From Gigaspora rosea (Eukaryota; Glomeromycota; Glomeromycetes; Diversisporales; Gigasporaceae), in contig QKWP01000220.1 of assembly GCA_003550325.1 (NCBI GenBank), positions 218,091-282,090 on the forward strand: 64,000 nt of DNA. The letters are read 5' to 3'. This document shows, piece after piece, positions 34,715-44,463 of this stretch (position 1 is its first letter; the number at the start of each line of letters is the position of its first letter). The notes beneath the pieces are model-generated. The model was not told where the DNA came from. It saw only the letters and a program-made list of their open reading frames with translations, and ran no database searches. Made by a program: the position numbers and the translations under genes.

Positions 34715-35790
34715 GTAAGTACTTAAATATATTTTATATATTTTCATTAAATAGAAGTTTTTTAATTTTTAATTTTTTTTATTGATTTTTTTATTGATTT
34801 TTTTTATTGATTTTTTATTGATTTTTTTTATTTTGATTTTTTTATTGATTTTTTTATTTTACTATAAGTTATATTTTTTATTGTATAATATTTTTTTTAT
34901 TTTTTTTATTGTTTTTTATTATTGTTTTTATCTTTTTTATTTTTTTATTGTTTTTTTCTCATTGTTATTTATATTTTTATTGCTTTTTTCTTATTGTTTT
35001 ATAAATTTAGTAAGTACTTAATTGCTGATCCGGATAAGATTTGCAGAATTTTTATATTTGAATTTGGGGTATTTACACTGGATTTACTATGTTTTTATTA
35101 TATGCTGAAATCTTACAACCACTTTGTTTACATAGAATTTATATAGTCATCTGGTCATTTTTTAGTAATATCTCAGCATATACTAGACCAATTTGAATGA
35201 TCTATCTGCTATTAGATGCGTCTCAGTGAGCTCTACAACTTTCAATTAATTGACTTGAGCTGTTAGCTTAATAAAAAATCACTTACCATAGAGGTAGTTG
35301 TAAGATTTCAGCATATAATAAATGTTTATATTGTACTTATCCCCAAAATTTACTATTGTCCCAATATAGTAATTCTGCAGATTTTATCCGGATCATCAAT
35401 TAAATATACTTTATGTATTTTTTATTAAACAAAGTTTTTTAATTATAATTTTTTTATTAATTTTTTTATTGATTTTTTTTATTGATTTTTTTATTAATGT
35501 TTTTTATTTTGATTTTTTTATTGATTTTTTTATTTTACTATTATATAAATTATATTTTTTTATCATACAGTATTTTTATTTTTTATTGTTTTTTTTATTG
35601 TTTTTTTATTATTGTTTTTTATCTTTTTTATTTTTTTATTGTTTTTTTCTTATTTTTTTTATATATTTTGTTGTTTTTTCTTATTGTTTTTTAATTTTAT
35701 TTATTATTTTTTTTATTGTTTTTTTATCTCTTTTTTATTGTTTTTTTTATTGTTTTTTTTTTAAATTTTATTTATTATTTTTTTATTGAG
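34715..35790. repeat. Duplicated T-rich block, split by a MITE
   Basis: The block AAGTACTTAAATATATTTTA... followed by ~250 bp of TTTTTTATTGATTTTTT units (34715-35015) recurs at 35011-35790. The second copy is interrupted at its TTAA by the MITE at 35022-35399. The Phe/Leu-rich frames here (for example 34782-35021 and 35469-35789) are products of the T-tract and not genes. Confidence 0.8.
35022..35399. mobile_element. TTAA-type MITE (piggyBac-like), 378 bp
   Basis: Ends TTGCTGATCCGGATAAGAT and, inverted, TTGATGATCCGGATAAAAT; the arms pair over about 110 bp (GCAGAATT, GATTTACTATG, GCTGAAATCTTACAAC). TTAA flanks both sides (35018-35021 and 35400-35403). The paralogous block at 34715 has a single uninterrupted TTAA (34723-34726) at the same point. 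Confidence 0.93.
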
Positions 35791-35799
35791 TGTTGCTAA

Positions 35800-36760
35800 A
35801 TTGCCCCCTAGTAATTTAACCACTTTATAATTTACCAATCAGGTCGCAGAATCTTGTGTAACAAAATAAAGAAAATTTTAAGAAAATTTAGAAAAAATCA
35901 AAAAATTATTAATATCACAAAATTTTATTACAAAAACTATGGGCTATTAAATAAAAGTTTTTGGCATTTAATTTTGCATATAAATAATCTATACTCTAAC
36001 TTAATATAACCTATACCCTAACCCTAATTTCGAAAGAATAATTTTTTATATAAAAACTTCTATAAAAGTAAAGAGTTAAAATTTATAACTTTAACCAGGT
36101 GTTAAAATTAGTTAAATTCTTTTTTATTTATGTATTTTTTGGTTTTAATTTTTTTTATATATCAATTTTTTTAAAAATTATTGTTTTTATTTTTTTATTT
36201 TTTTTAAATTACAGTATTGCTTTATTTTTTATTAATTATTATTTATTTAATTTTTTTTTACATTTTTTTTAATAATATATTTTTATTTCTTTATTTATTT
36301 TTTAACATTTTTTTTTTATTTTTTTATTTTTTTTAATGTTCTTTTTTAATTTTATTTTTTTTATTTATTTTAATTTTAAATATTTTTTATTATTTTTTTG
36401 AATTATTTTTTATTTTAATTATTTTTACTTTTTCTATTATTTATTTATTTTTATTTTTTATAGTACATATTAGACTAATATAATCAGCAATTATTTTTTA
36501 GATTAGTGATCATACTATATAAATATATTTTTTTTAATTTTTTTTGTTATATTTAAAAGTTGTCAATGTTATTGGAGCCTGAAGATACTAGAACTTGTAC
36601 TAAAGTTATGTTTTTAGTCTTGTTTTATTTGTTTATTTATTTATTATTATTTACTTCTTTTTTATTTTAGGCTTGTGCTTCGCTAGAGTGCTAAATTGGA
36701 CACTAAAAATGTGTTATTGGATCTGTCATTGGTGTTTTCCAGTCTTCCAATATAAGGTAC
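35800..36760. other. T-rich low-complexity DNA, no gene seen
   Basis: Largely TTTTTATTTTTT runs (36110-36480). The frame at 36673-36876 includes the Sel1-repeat shard listed separately. Confidence 0.6.
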
Positions 36761-36770
36761 TAGAAATAGT

Positions 36771-36833
36771 ATTAGATATTGTTATTGTCATGAAATTGAA
36801 GCTAAAAAGAATGAACGTAAGACTTGTATACAA
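36771..36833 (+). pseudogene. Sel1-repeat coding shard 1
   Basis: One frame reads IRYCYCHEIEAKKNERKTCI, matching the repeated VGYCYxYGIGVEKDEHKAFI segment of the Sel1 gene at 51.1-52.3 kb. It ends at once in non-coding DNA. It is followed by a ~90-bp tail (AATAGTATTCTTTTTTTATT) that also follows shard 2, so both shards belong to one dispersed unit. Confidence 0.7.
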
Positions 36834-37329
36834 TAGTATTCTTTTTTTATTTAGTACTAATATTTTTTCTTTATAATTAACATAGTACAAAATATAGTAC
36901 ATATATCCACTAATTTAATAATTTTTAGTAATATAATTATATTAGGAAAGAACCCCGATTTTAATATGATCTGATCAAAACAACACTTATTTATTATATA
37001 CTTTTTATGTCCAAGCAATTGTTTATAGGGTCAACCAATCCTTCAAACTATAGGTATGTACTATATAGCTAGAATCTATTATTAAAAGAATCTTTAAAAC
37101 TAGCTTAGTATATAGAACTTATATATTTTTTATTATAACACTTTTTAAGAGGTTAAAATGTCTACTACAAGTACTTTAACTTGATATCATTGCACAATAT
37201 AGATCTATGGGTCAGGTATTGTTTCATTTTCATTTAGTATACATGTCTATTTGAATTGTCTTGAATACAGTAATAAGAATAGAACCATGGTATTGACTAC
37301 ATATACTGGTTGTATTTTTTTAGAACAAT

Positions 37330-37830
37330 AATTTGAATAAACATAGCATGGTGATTATGAACATAATACGAGTTAGAACTGGATATAGCATATTAAATTT
37401 TGGACTTAGCATAGTAGTTAGAACTACTGTAGTTAAAATTAGGCTTGACACGGTAGTGGGAACTAGACTTGGTACAATAATTTGAACTGGAATATAGCAA
37501 GGTAATTGGAATTGAGATGTATTTTATTAGATTTTTAACTTAGCACAGTACTTAGAACTAAACTTAGAACAGTAGTTAGAACTAGACTTGGCTCAGTAGT
37601 TAGAATTAGACTTAGCAAATAGTTTGTACTAGAATGTAGCAAGGTAATTGAAATTGAGATACAGCATAGCAGTTTAAACTAAGACATAGTATGGTAAATG
37701 TAGCAGGTGAAATTAATTTTACTAGCATTTTTTATTCTGGATATAGTATAGTAATTAGATTCTAGACATAGTGATAGATTCGAAATATAGCATAGTGGAT
37801 ATAGTATAGTAATTGTAAAATATCTTTTTT
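37330..37830. repeat. Degenerate short repeat (TAGCATAGTAGTTAGAACTAG)
   Basis: Irregular units of about 20-35 bp of the type ACTTGGCACAGTAGTTAGAA lie in tandem. The same style of repeat resumes at 39420-40010 around Sel1 shard 2. Non-coding. Confidence 0.6.
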
Positions 37831-38650
37831 TTATACTAATAAATTAATATGTTCTGTTTAAATAGGTTCTGGGTTTTAGTTCATATAAAAACAAAGAAAA
37901 ATAGTCATATATATGTGATATTATACCAAATCAAGTTTTTACGCATTAACAACAATTAAGATTTTTACAGAATTGCATGTGCTGCTCAAACAAAAATCAA
38001 GATTTTTATCTAATTGTACATATGTATGCTCATAGAATGCTTTTTTGCTTTTTTATAGTAAAAAAAAGATTTTACATAATGTTACCAAAATAATTTTTTT
38101 CTATGTACAAATTACTTTAAACTTTTTTTTGAAATAGAAACGTTTGTGGTTTATTTTGCAGATTTTTTCTACAATGTGAATGCTTTAAGATCCTTAATTT
38201 GTAGGCTTTAATGCTTGCTCTTTTCAAGATTTGCTAAATTCGACTGAAAGAACTTTTGCTTTATATTCTCTCAAAGTTAGCTTGCATTCTTTTAGTACTA
38301 AAAGTTGTTCTTGATATTTTAAATTTAAGCTTTCCTTATGATTATTTCTACTTGAGTCTTCAGAATCAATAATGATCACTTTTGATTTTTTTTAGTTTTT
38401 GAGAGTTTTTTTTTATTTTTAATTGATTTGTTTGAAACTTTTGCTAATAGTTAAAAAAAAATCAAAAAACTTAAAAATCAAAAACAAAATATTTAGAATT
38501 AAATTATTTGTTTACTTTTACGTTTATTTGATAAAACATTATAACAAATTAAGCCCTTGTTCCATCTATGACTAGGTATATTATATTGTTGATGAATATG
38601 AATTGCTGCAAACTTTTTATTATCCAATTTATGTCCTCTATGAAATAAAT
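37831..38650. other. Intergenic DNA, no gene seen
   Basis: AT-rich. An inverted pair TTGATTTTTTTTAGTTTTTG / CAAAAAACTTAAAAATCAA lies at about 38380-38485. Confidence 0.5.
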
Positions 38651-38656
38651 ACAATA

Positions 38657-38852
38657 CAGTCAACTCTCTTTAATCTGAACTGCTGGGATTGCTTTTTTTT
38701 AATTTGTAAAAATTTGGAAAAATTCAGTTCTCAAAAAGTTATATATTGAACTTTATAATAAATTTTACAAATATTCTAGGAGATTTTGTTCAGTTTAGAG
38801 AGTGTTTAATAGTATTCAGTTTAGAAAGGTTCAGATTAGAGAGAGGCAACTG
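38657..38852. mobile_element. Tc1/mariner (pogo)-like MITE, 196 bp, TSD TA
   Basis: CAGTCAACTCTCTTTAATCT faces, inverted, CAGTTGCCTCTCTCTAATCT, both continuing GAAC. TA flanks both ends (38655-38656 and 38853-38854). The CAGT start and TA target are typical of Tc1/mariner. Confidence 0.88.
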
Positions 38853-38854
38853 TA

Positions 38855-39420
38855 TATTGTAAAATGTAATTTATTATTAAATAAAACAATAGTATAAAAT
38901 TACTGTAATATAGTAGACATCAATTTTAAATTTTTTCATGCTAATTACTTAATGCATAAGTATTGTTAGGAGATAATATCTAGGTTTCTTGATTGATTTA
39001 CTCTACATGCGATTTTTTGTCCTATTTCATAAACTGCTTCAGCTTGAATAAGTATTCAATCCAATCCAAAAAACTGTACATATTGCATACAAGAACTGAT
39101 CTATTACATTCTACTGATTTTTAAACCATATACTGTAGTAGGCCCAGATTTAATACATGCTAAAAAGTTATATCATGAAAATTTGCTTTTATAAGCATTC
39201 TAATTGTAATTACATTTAAGTAATGCATCAACTAGCTGACTCACCCTACATATTGTATAACCATAATTTTGGGGTGCATCAAAACAAACAAAAAAAATCA
39301 AATCAGTGGATATGAATAGTTAGAATGGACGGAGCATAATAGATAGTTAGTATCTAATTTATGATAGTTTATGATAGTTTTTTTTTTCTTTTTATTTTTT
39401 TTACAGTACTAATGTTTTTT
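38855..39420. other. Intergenic DNA, no gene seen
   Basis: AT-rich sequence with no ORF or repeat structure that I can support. Confidence 0.5.
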
Positions 39421-40010
39421 TTTTAGAACAAACATAGTACAGAACATAGTATGATAGTTAGAATGATAGAGTGGATATCAAAATCAGCAGAAATGGAAAA
39501 CACAAATAAAAAAATAGTATTGGATATTGTTATTGTTATGGAATTGGAGTTGAAAAGGATAAACATAAGGCTAGTATATGATAGTATTCTTTTTTTTATT
39601 ATAGTACTATTTTTTTGCTTTAGAATAAAATAAACATAGTACAGAATATAGCACAATAGTTAAAATAGATAGTGCATAATAGTTAGTATTTGGTTTATGA
39701 TAGTTTTTTTTAATATAGTACTAACAGTTCTTTTATTCTTTAGAATGAACTTAGTATGATTGTTATTACAAAATAGTACAATAGTAGAACAAATATAGTA
39801 TGATAGTAAAACATATATAGTACAATAGATGTAGCATGATATTTCAGGACGAAGCAAAATAGTTAGTATAGGATATAGTATGATAGTTAGTAGTACAATA
39901 GTAGTACAATAGTTAATATGGGCATAGTATAATAGTTAGTGTAGGATTTAGCATAATGGTTGGAACATAGTATAATATTAGGATGTGGCACAATAGTTGT
40001 GATATAGCAT
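39420..40010. repeat. Degenerate short repeat (ATAGTATGATAGTTAG), second block
   Basis: Irregular units such as CATAGTATGATAGTTAGAA and TAGTACAATAGT surround Sel1 shard 2 and match the style of 37330-37830. Non-coding. Confidence 0.6.
39473..39583 (+). pseudogene. Sel1-repeat coding shard 2
   Basis: ISKSAEMENTN is followed, after a frame shift, by IGYCYCYGIGVEKDKHKASI. This is one 36-residue Sel1 unit of the kind in the 51.1-52.3 kb gene. It starts and ends inside the short-repeat DNA, so it is a fragment carried along by it. Confidence 0.78.
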
Positions 40011-40118
40011 GATAGTTGAAATTGGGTTTATATTATAATTTGCATTATTTTTTGTATTTTTTTTTAGGGTACTGCTATTTACACTATGGTTTTTGCTATT
40101 TGCACCATGGATTTCATG

Positions 40119-40900
40119 TAACAGTAGATCATCAATCAACCTTTTCTATTTGCACTATGGTAATATATGTTGCACCAATAAAAACTCATCTTTTTTGTAG
40201 ATTAACAGTTATTGGCACCATTAATGACGTGTAACATTATACAAATCTTCTTTTGGTAGCCTAATCTAATGCGGGCCAACCCTAACCCTAAATTTGTAAT
40301 GCGGGCAAACCCTTACCCTAATTTTTTAAGGCCTTAACATAATGCGGGCCAGATTTTCAAAATTTTGTGTAACCTTGAACTATATTCATGTTGCACCAAT
40401 AAAAACTTGTAGATTAATAGTTATTTCGCGCTGTTAATGTGTGTAATGTTACACAAGTCTTGTTTTGGTAATCTAGTAGGCCTGCTAACCTAATTTTATA
40501 ATGCGGGCCAACCCTAACCCTAATTTTATAATGCGGGCCAACCCTTACCCTAATTTTTTAAGGCCTTAAAAAATTAGAGTAAGGGTTGGCCCGAATTATA
40601 AAATTAGGGTTAGGGTTGGCCCGCATTATAAAATTAGATTAGCAGGCCTACTAGATTACCAAACCAAGACTAAAATTAGAGTAAGGGTTGGCCCGAATTA
40701 TAAAATTAGGGTTAGGATTGGCCCGCATTATAAAATTAGATTAGCAGGCCTACTAGATTACCAAAACAAGACTTGTATAACATTACACAACATTACAGCG
40801 CGAAATAACTATTAATCTACAAAAAAGGCAAGTTTTTATTGGTGCAATATATATTACTATGGTGCAAATAGAAAAGGTTAATTGATGATCTACTGTTACT
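40119..40900. repeat. Large imperfect fold-back with CCCTAA-containing core
   Basis: The left arm from GTAACAGTAGATCATCAATC pairs with the right arm, inverted GTAACAGTAGATCATCAATT, over about 200 bp (CTATTTGCAC, TTGCACCAATAAAAACT, TGTAGATTAA, GTAACATTATACAA, TTTTGGTA). The core holds at least six direct or inverted copies of AATGCGGGCCAACCCTAACC. An extra direct copy of the arm lies at about 40390-40500, and the right arm core is partly duplicated (40560-40690 and 40675-40790). Non-coding. Confidence 0.82.
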
Positions 40901-40909
40901 TTAATTTTT

Positions 40910-41472
40910 TTTTGTCAGTCATGGGGTTGCTATAAACTAATGCTTTTTGTAATAAATTAAATTGTTAAAATATATGAATTTTCAAATTTATTGGTTTAAT
41001 ATATAAAAAATTAACTAGCATTTAATATTTAGATAAGTATATAGTAATTTTTTATTATTTACGGTTTGTTATTTTTTTATTTTTTACAATCTGCACAGAT
41101 TGTTGAACTATTAATTGTTAAAGATCTGTGCTAAAATTAAATTTGTATAGAAAATAAAAAAATTTTTTAATGATCACTAGCAGAGTTACAGATCTGTATT
41201 AATTTTTAATAATTGTTTTTTTAAAAAATCTGTATAGTTCTGCACTATAAAAACTTTTCCAATATATGATTAATATAATTTGTATATATTTAAAAGTAAG
41301 ATTTATTTGTTTAATCTTTAATCATCACATGTCTTAAAATAGTGAACCTATGTATTAACCTGTTTTTTTCACTTTAATTGTATCAATTAATTGTTTGTAG
41401 CATATAAAGTTATATATCAGTTTTTTTGATATTCATACTAATATCTAATAAGATAGCTACACAATGCTATTA
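40910..41472. other. Intergenic DNA, no gene seen
   Basis: AT-rich, no repeat structure or ORF that I can support. Confidence 0.5.
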
Positions 41473-41480
41473 TACAAGAC

Positions 41481-41791
41481 TAGTATTGGTACATAACCAG
41501 GTTATAACAGATTATTATATAGTCACTCTCCTCTATAATCACACAGTTTGTACCAAAAAAATTGGTAATTATAAAAGAGAGATTGTATAAAAGTCTTTTT
41601 TATAAGTTTTTTAATAAATTGTTTCAAAATTTAATGTGTTTGTATTGAAGTTGTAATTATATAGAAGGTGATTATAAAGAAGAATAACTATACTAAGTTC
41701 AATTAGTAAGGTTATATGGCTATGGTCATATGACTTCACTAATTGAATTTAGAAATAAGATCTGTTATGACCTGGTTATTTGCCAATACTG
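41481..41791. mobile_element. hAT-type MITE, 311 bp, TSD TACAAGAC, with a nested pogo-like MITE
   Basis: Ends TAGTATTGGTACATAACCAG and, inverted, CAGTATTGGCAAATAACCAG are flanked by TACAAGAC (41473-41480 and 41792-41799). The arms continue GGTTATAACAGAT. A second TIR element occupies about 41520-41690 inside it. Confidence 0.9.
41520..41690. mobile_element. Nested Tc1/mariner-like MITE
   Basis: TAGTCACTCTCCTCTATAAT faces, inverted, TAGTTATTCTTCTTTATAAT. A TA can be placed outside each end. It resembles the end sequences at 32504-33871. Confidence 0.7.
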
Positions 41792-42237
41792 TACAAGACT
41801 AGGAATATACTGATATAAATGTGAATTACTATAGCTTAGTTAGATAATTTAAATACTTTTTTAATTTAATAATTATTAAAAACTAAATAATAGAGTATAT
41901 AATAAAGTGTGGCAATTTAGAATAGTGTTCTCTTACCATACTCAGGATGTAAAGTCTAGATTCCCAAAGTACAAGATTCTTGCAAAATTTGCTCATATGA
42001 GCATAATGGAGGTTCTTTTTTATTGGCCACAAACGTGCACATTGCAGATCCTAATTTGTTAGATATGATTGGCCAAAATTTTATATACTAATATAGTACT
42101 TACGTGTGATCTTATCAATCAAATTTTGTAGTTAAAAATTTGTCGCGAATAGAGCTAGTTTTGTTGAGTTCTTCACAGTTGAGTTTATATGTAATTGAAG
42201 ATTGTTGAATAACAGTTGTAGTCAGATTTATTATATT

Positions 42238-42440
42238 CAAGTTCTGTCATGATCAAGTTTTGCTATAGCCAAGCTTCAGTGATTAAGTTTCACCAGGTCA
42301 AGTTTCACCAAGTCAAGTTTTAGCAGGTTGAGTCTGTTGGTTAATTTTCGCCATAGTCATTGTTGCCAAGGAGTGGTAAAGTTTTTCAGAGGTTTTTATC
42401 ATTACCAAAGATTAGGTTTTTCCAAGGTCATGTTTTATAG
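42238..42440. repeat. Short tandem repeat (CAAGTTTCACCAGGT), ~17-bp unit
   Basis: Units such as CAAGTTTCACCAGGT, CAAGTTTCACCAAGT and CAAGTTTTAGCAGGT run in tandem, with more diverged ones on each side. It lies about 430 bp before the start of the multicopy-family pseudogene and could be part of that family's 5' region. Confidence 0.65.
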
Positions 42441-42870
42441 TACTATTGTAAAAAAAATAATTTGTACTTTTAATAACTAATCATTTTTATCAAAAAAAAA
42501 GCATAACAAAAAAAATTCTAGCCAAGAATCTTGGTCCCTGTTCAATTGTTGATTGTATGAATATTAACATTAATTTTTATACACTTACAAAACTTGCATA
42601 TGAAAACTGTTGCATGAAACAAACAATAGAATTATATCCTTAACTTGAGGTCAGAAAACTACTCTTTCACCCTCATTATTGTAAACTTGTGCAGCCAGAC
42701 AGAGACCAACAGGGGCACAAGTCAAAAAATATAGATAACCAAAAAAAAATTTTGAGCTAGTAGAACTCTTATCAAATGATGTAATTTATGCATTTATTTT
42801 TTAGGGGGTTTTTTGTTTAATTTTTTTTTAATTTAAATAGATCATATTTGTTTTAAGTATAGAAATATTA

Positions 42871-43676
42871 ATGGAAGTACTATATCATTAACAACATCAG
42901 GAACATTCTAGCCTAGAACTAGACCCAACAAAATTCATAAGCATAATTGAAGCTGCTAATCCACAGCTTAAGGTTTTATTTAACTACATGATGGATGCAA
43001 TTTTTCCAAAAGAATGCTCAGCTTACAATATCAATGAGGCAAGAAAATCTATTGTTGAATTATTCTATATGATAGCAGGTTTGCATAATAAATTTGTTAA
43101 TCAATACAAATTGGAAATTGGGTTATACTTGATGGTCTCACATGGGAAGCTGTCAATATGATGTCAAGTCTTGGGTACCCAGAGTGTGCTAAGACTGAAC
43201 ATTTTGCAAAAATCATAAAATATTTTTTATAGCATGTAATTATGCAAATTTTTATTGACATTAAATGAATTTATTCTTGTATATTAAATATAATTATATA
43301 TTTTTTTTGTTAGTATTATTTTTTTTTATGTTTATAATATCGATGATTATTATTTGATACATGAAAATCATAGATCCAATACTGTATCAACCTCAACTGC
43401 CAACCATTTTGCTAATTGTGTAGCATACCGATTACTGACTACCTTTCTGTACCAATTATATATAATGGCATGTCAGTTCACAACCCAGAAAATGTAGAGG
43501 CATTGAGAATAAGCTAGTATCTACTTCATTGATACACAGGTGTATTCAATTATTCATATTCCAATTATTAGTTACGTGAAACCTCACAATATCATGAATT
43601 CAATCTGATTGAATTGTTAATATAAAAAGAGCGCAAAGAAGAGTGATCAACAAAGGGCTTCAGCTTGTAGGGTTAA
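42871..43676 (+). pseudogene. Multicopy-family pseudogene, N-terminal part (function unknown)
   Basis: The frame from 42871 reads, after an early stop, ELDPTKFISIIEAANPQLKV and KECSAYNINEARKSIVELFY, then HNKFVNQYKLEIGLYLMVS. After an intron-like gap (GT at 43236, AG at 43312-43313, 78 bp) it continues VYNIDDYYLIHENHRSNTVS and STANHFANCVAYR. From memory these match a repetitive family of uncharacterised proteins in arbuscular mycorrhizal fungi; I know no function and would guess a transposon-borne gene. Stops and shifts show it is dead. The last stretch, RRVINKGLQLVG, runs into a TTAA element at 43677 and resumes after it. Confidence 0.65.
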
Positions 43677-44289
43677 GGGTAGGGGGTACATAGATCATTT
43701 ATCATATGATTTTCATAGTACAATGAGATTTATATAGAAATTGAAAATTTGCTACTAATAAAACTTTTTATAGTTGCAACCAAATTTGACTTAAATTTTA
43801 TAATATGGTCCAGTGCATAAAGATTTGTACCTCAAAAAGTTTTATAATTTTAACTCTTAGTAAAAGTTTTATATTTTTGATTAATTATTAAAAATTTTTT
43901 AATATCAAATAAAATAAGTTTTAATCTAACTTATTATATTATTTTTATTGTTTTAACATTGTTTTATTATAATAATTTTGCATGTACAATTTGCTGTATT
44001 CAAGAAAAAAAGGAAAAATTTTTTTAAAAAAAAAGATATTTTAAATATTTTCGCAACCAATATGCAGTTCTATAAACTTGTACTACGCAAGTGCATTAAT
44101 GTGCATATGATAAAGATATGTTTAAAATTTGAGCAAAATTGAATCACTAGTTGTGAAGAAATTAAGCTTTAAGGTGAAGTAATTTGATTTTTTTACTATA
44201 TACGCGTATATATAAATTACTATAGATTACTATAGTAAATTATATAGTAAATATTGTTAAAAAAAGTTACTATTAAGGGTGTGGTGACA

Positions 44290-44352
44290 TAGTATAGTTG
44301 GATTGTTGTCACCCCCCAAGTAGTTGTAACAAAAGGTACAGAGTTCGAATCC
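44290..44352 (+). promoter_or_regulatory. Internal RNA polymerase III promoter (A and B boxes)
   Basis: TAGTATAGTTGG (A box) and AGTTCGAATCC (B box) are about 40 bp apart, as in tRNA genes and tRNA-derived SINEs. I do not call a functional tRNA because no complete cloverleaf with a clear anticodon arm can be drawn. Confidence 0.7.
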
Positions 44353-44463
44353 CACTGGAGACGATTTCAAAAAATTTATCTGCATTACGGTAACCTGGAC
44401 TCTGAGCCTGGATTTACAAATCTGTATCTCAGGTTACACCAACTTGTATTAGGAGCTCTAGAG

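Noticed and set aside
34782-35789. Several Phe/Leu/Ile-rich open frames resembling membrane proteins
   Set aside because: They come from TTTTTATTG-type low-complexity runs; no start context, domain or codon bias.
35990-36020. CCCTAACCCTAA as a telomere or internal telomeric array
   Set aside because: Only two units; no array. The same applies to the two-unit runs at 40270-40740.
44281-44365. A tRNA gene
   Set aside because: A and B boxes are present but no complete cloverleaf could be drawn; better explained as the head of a SINE-like element.
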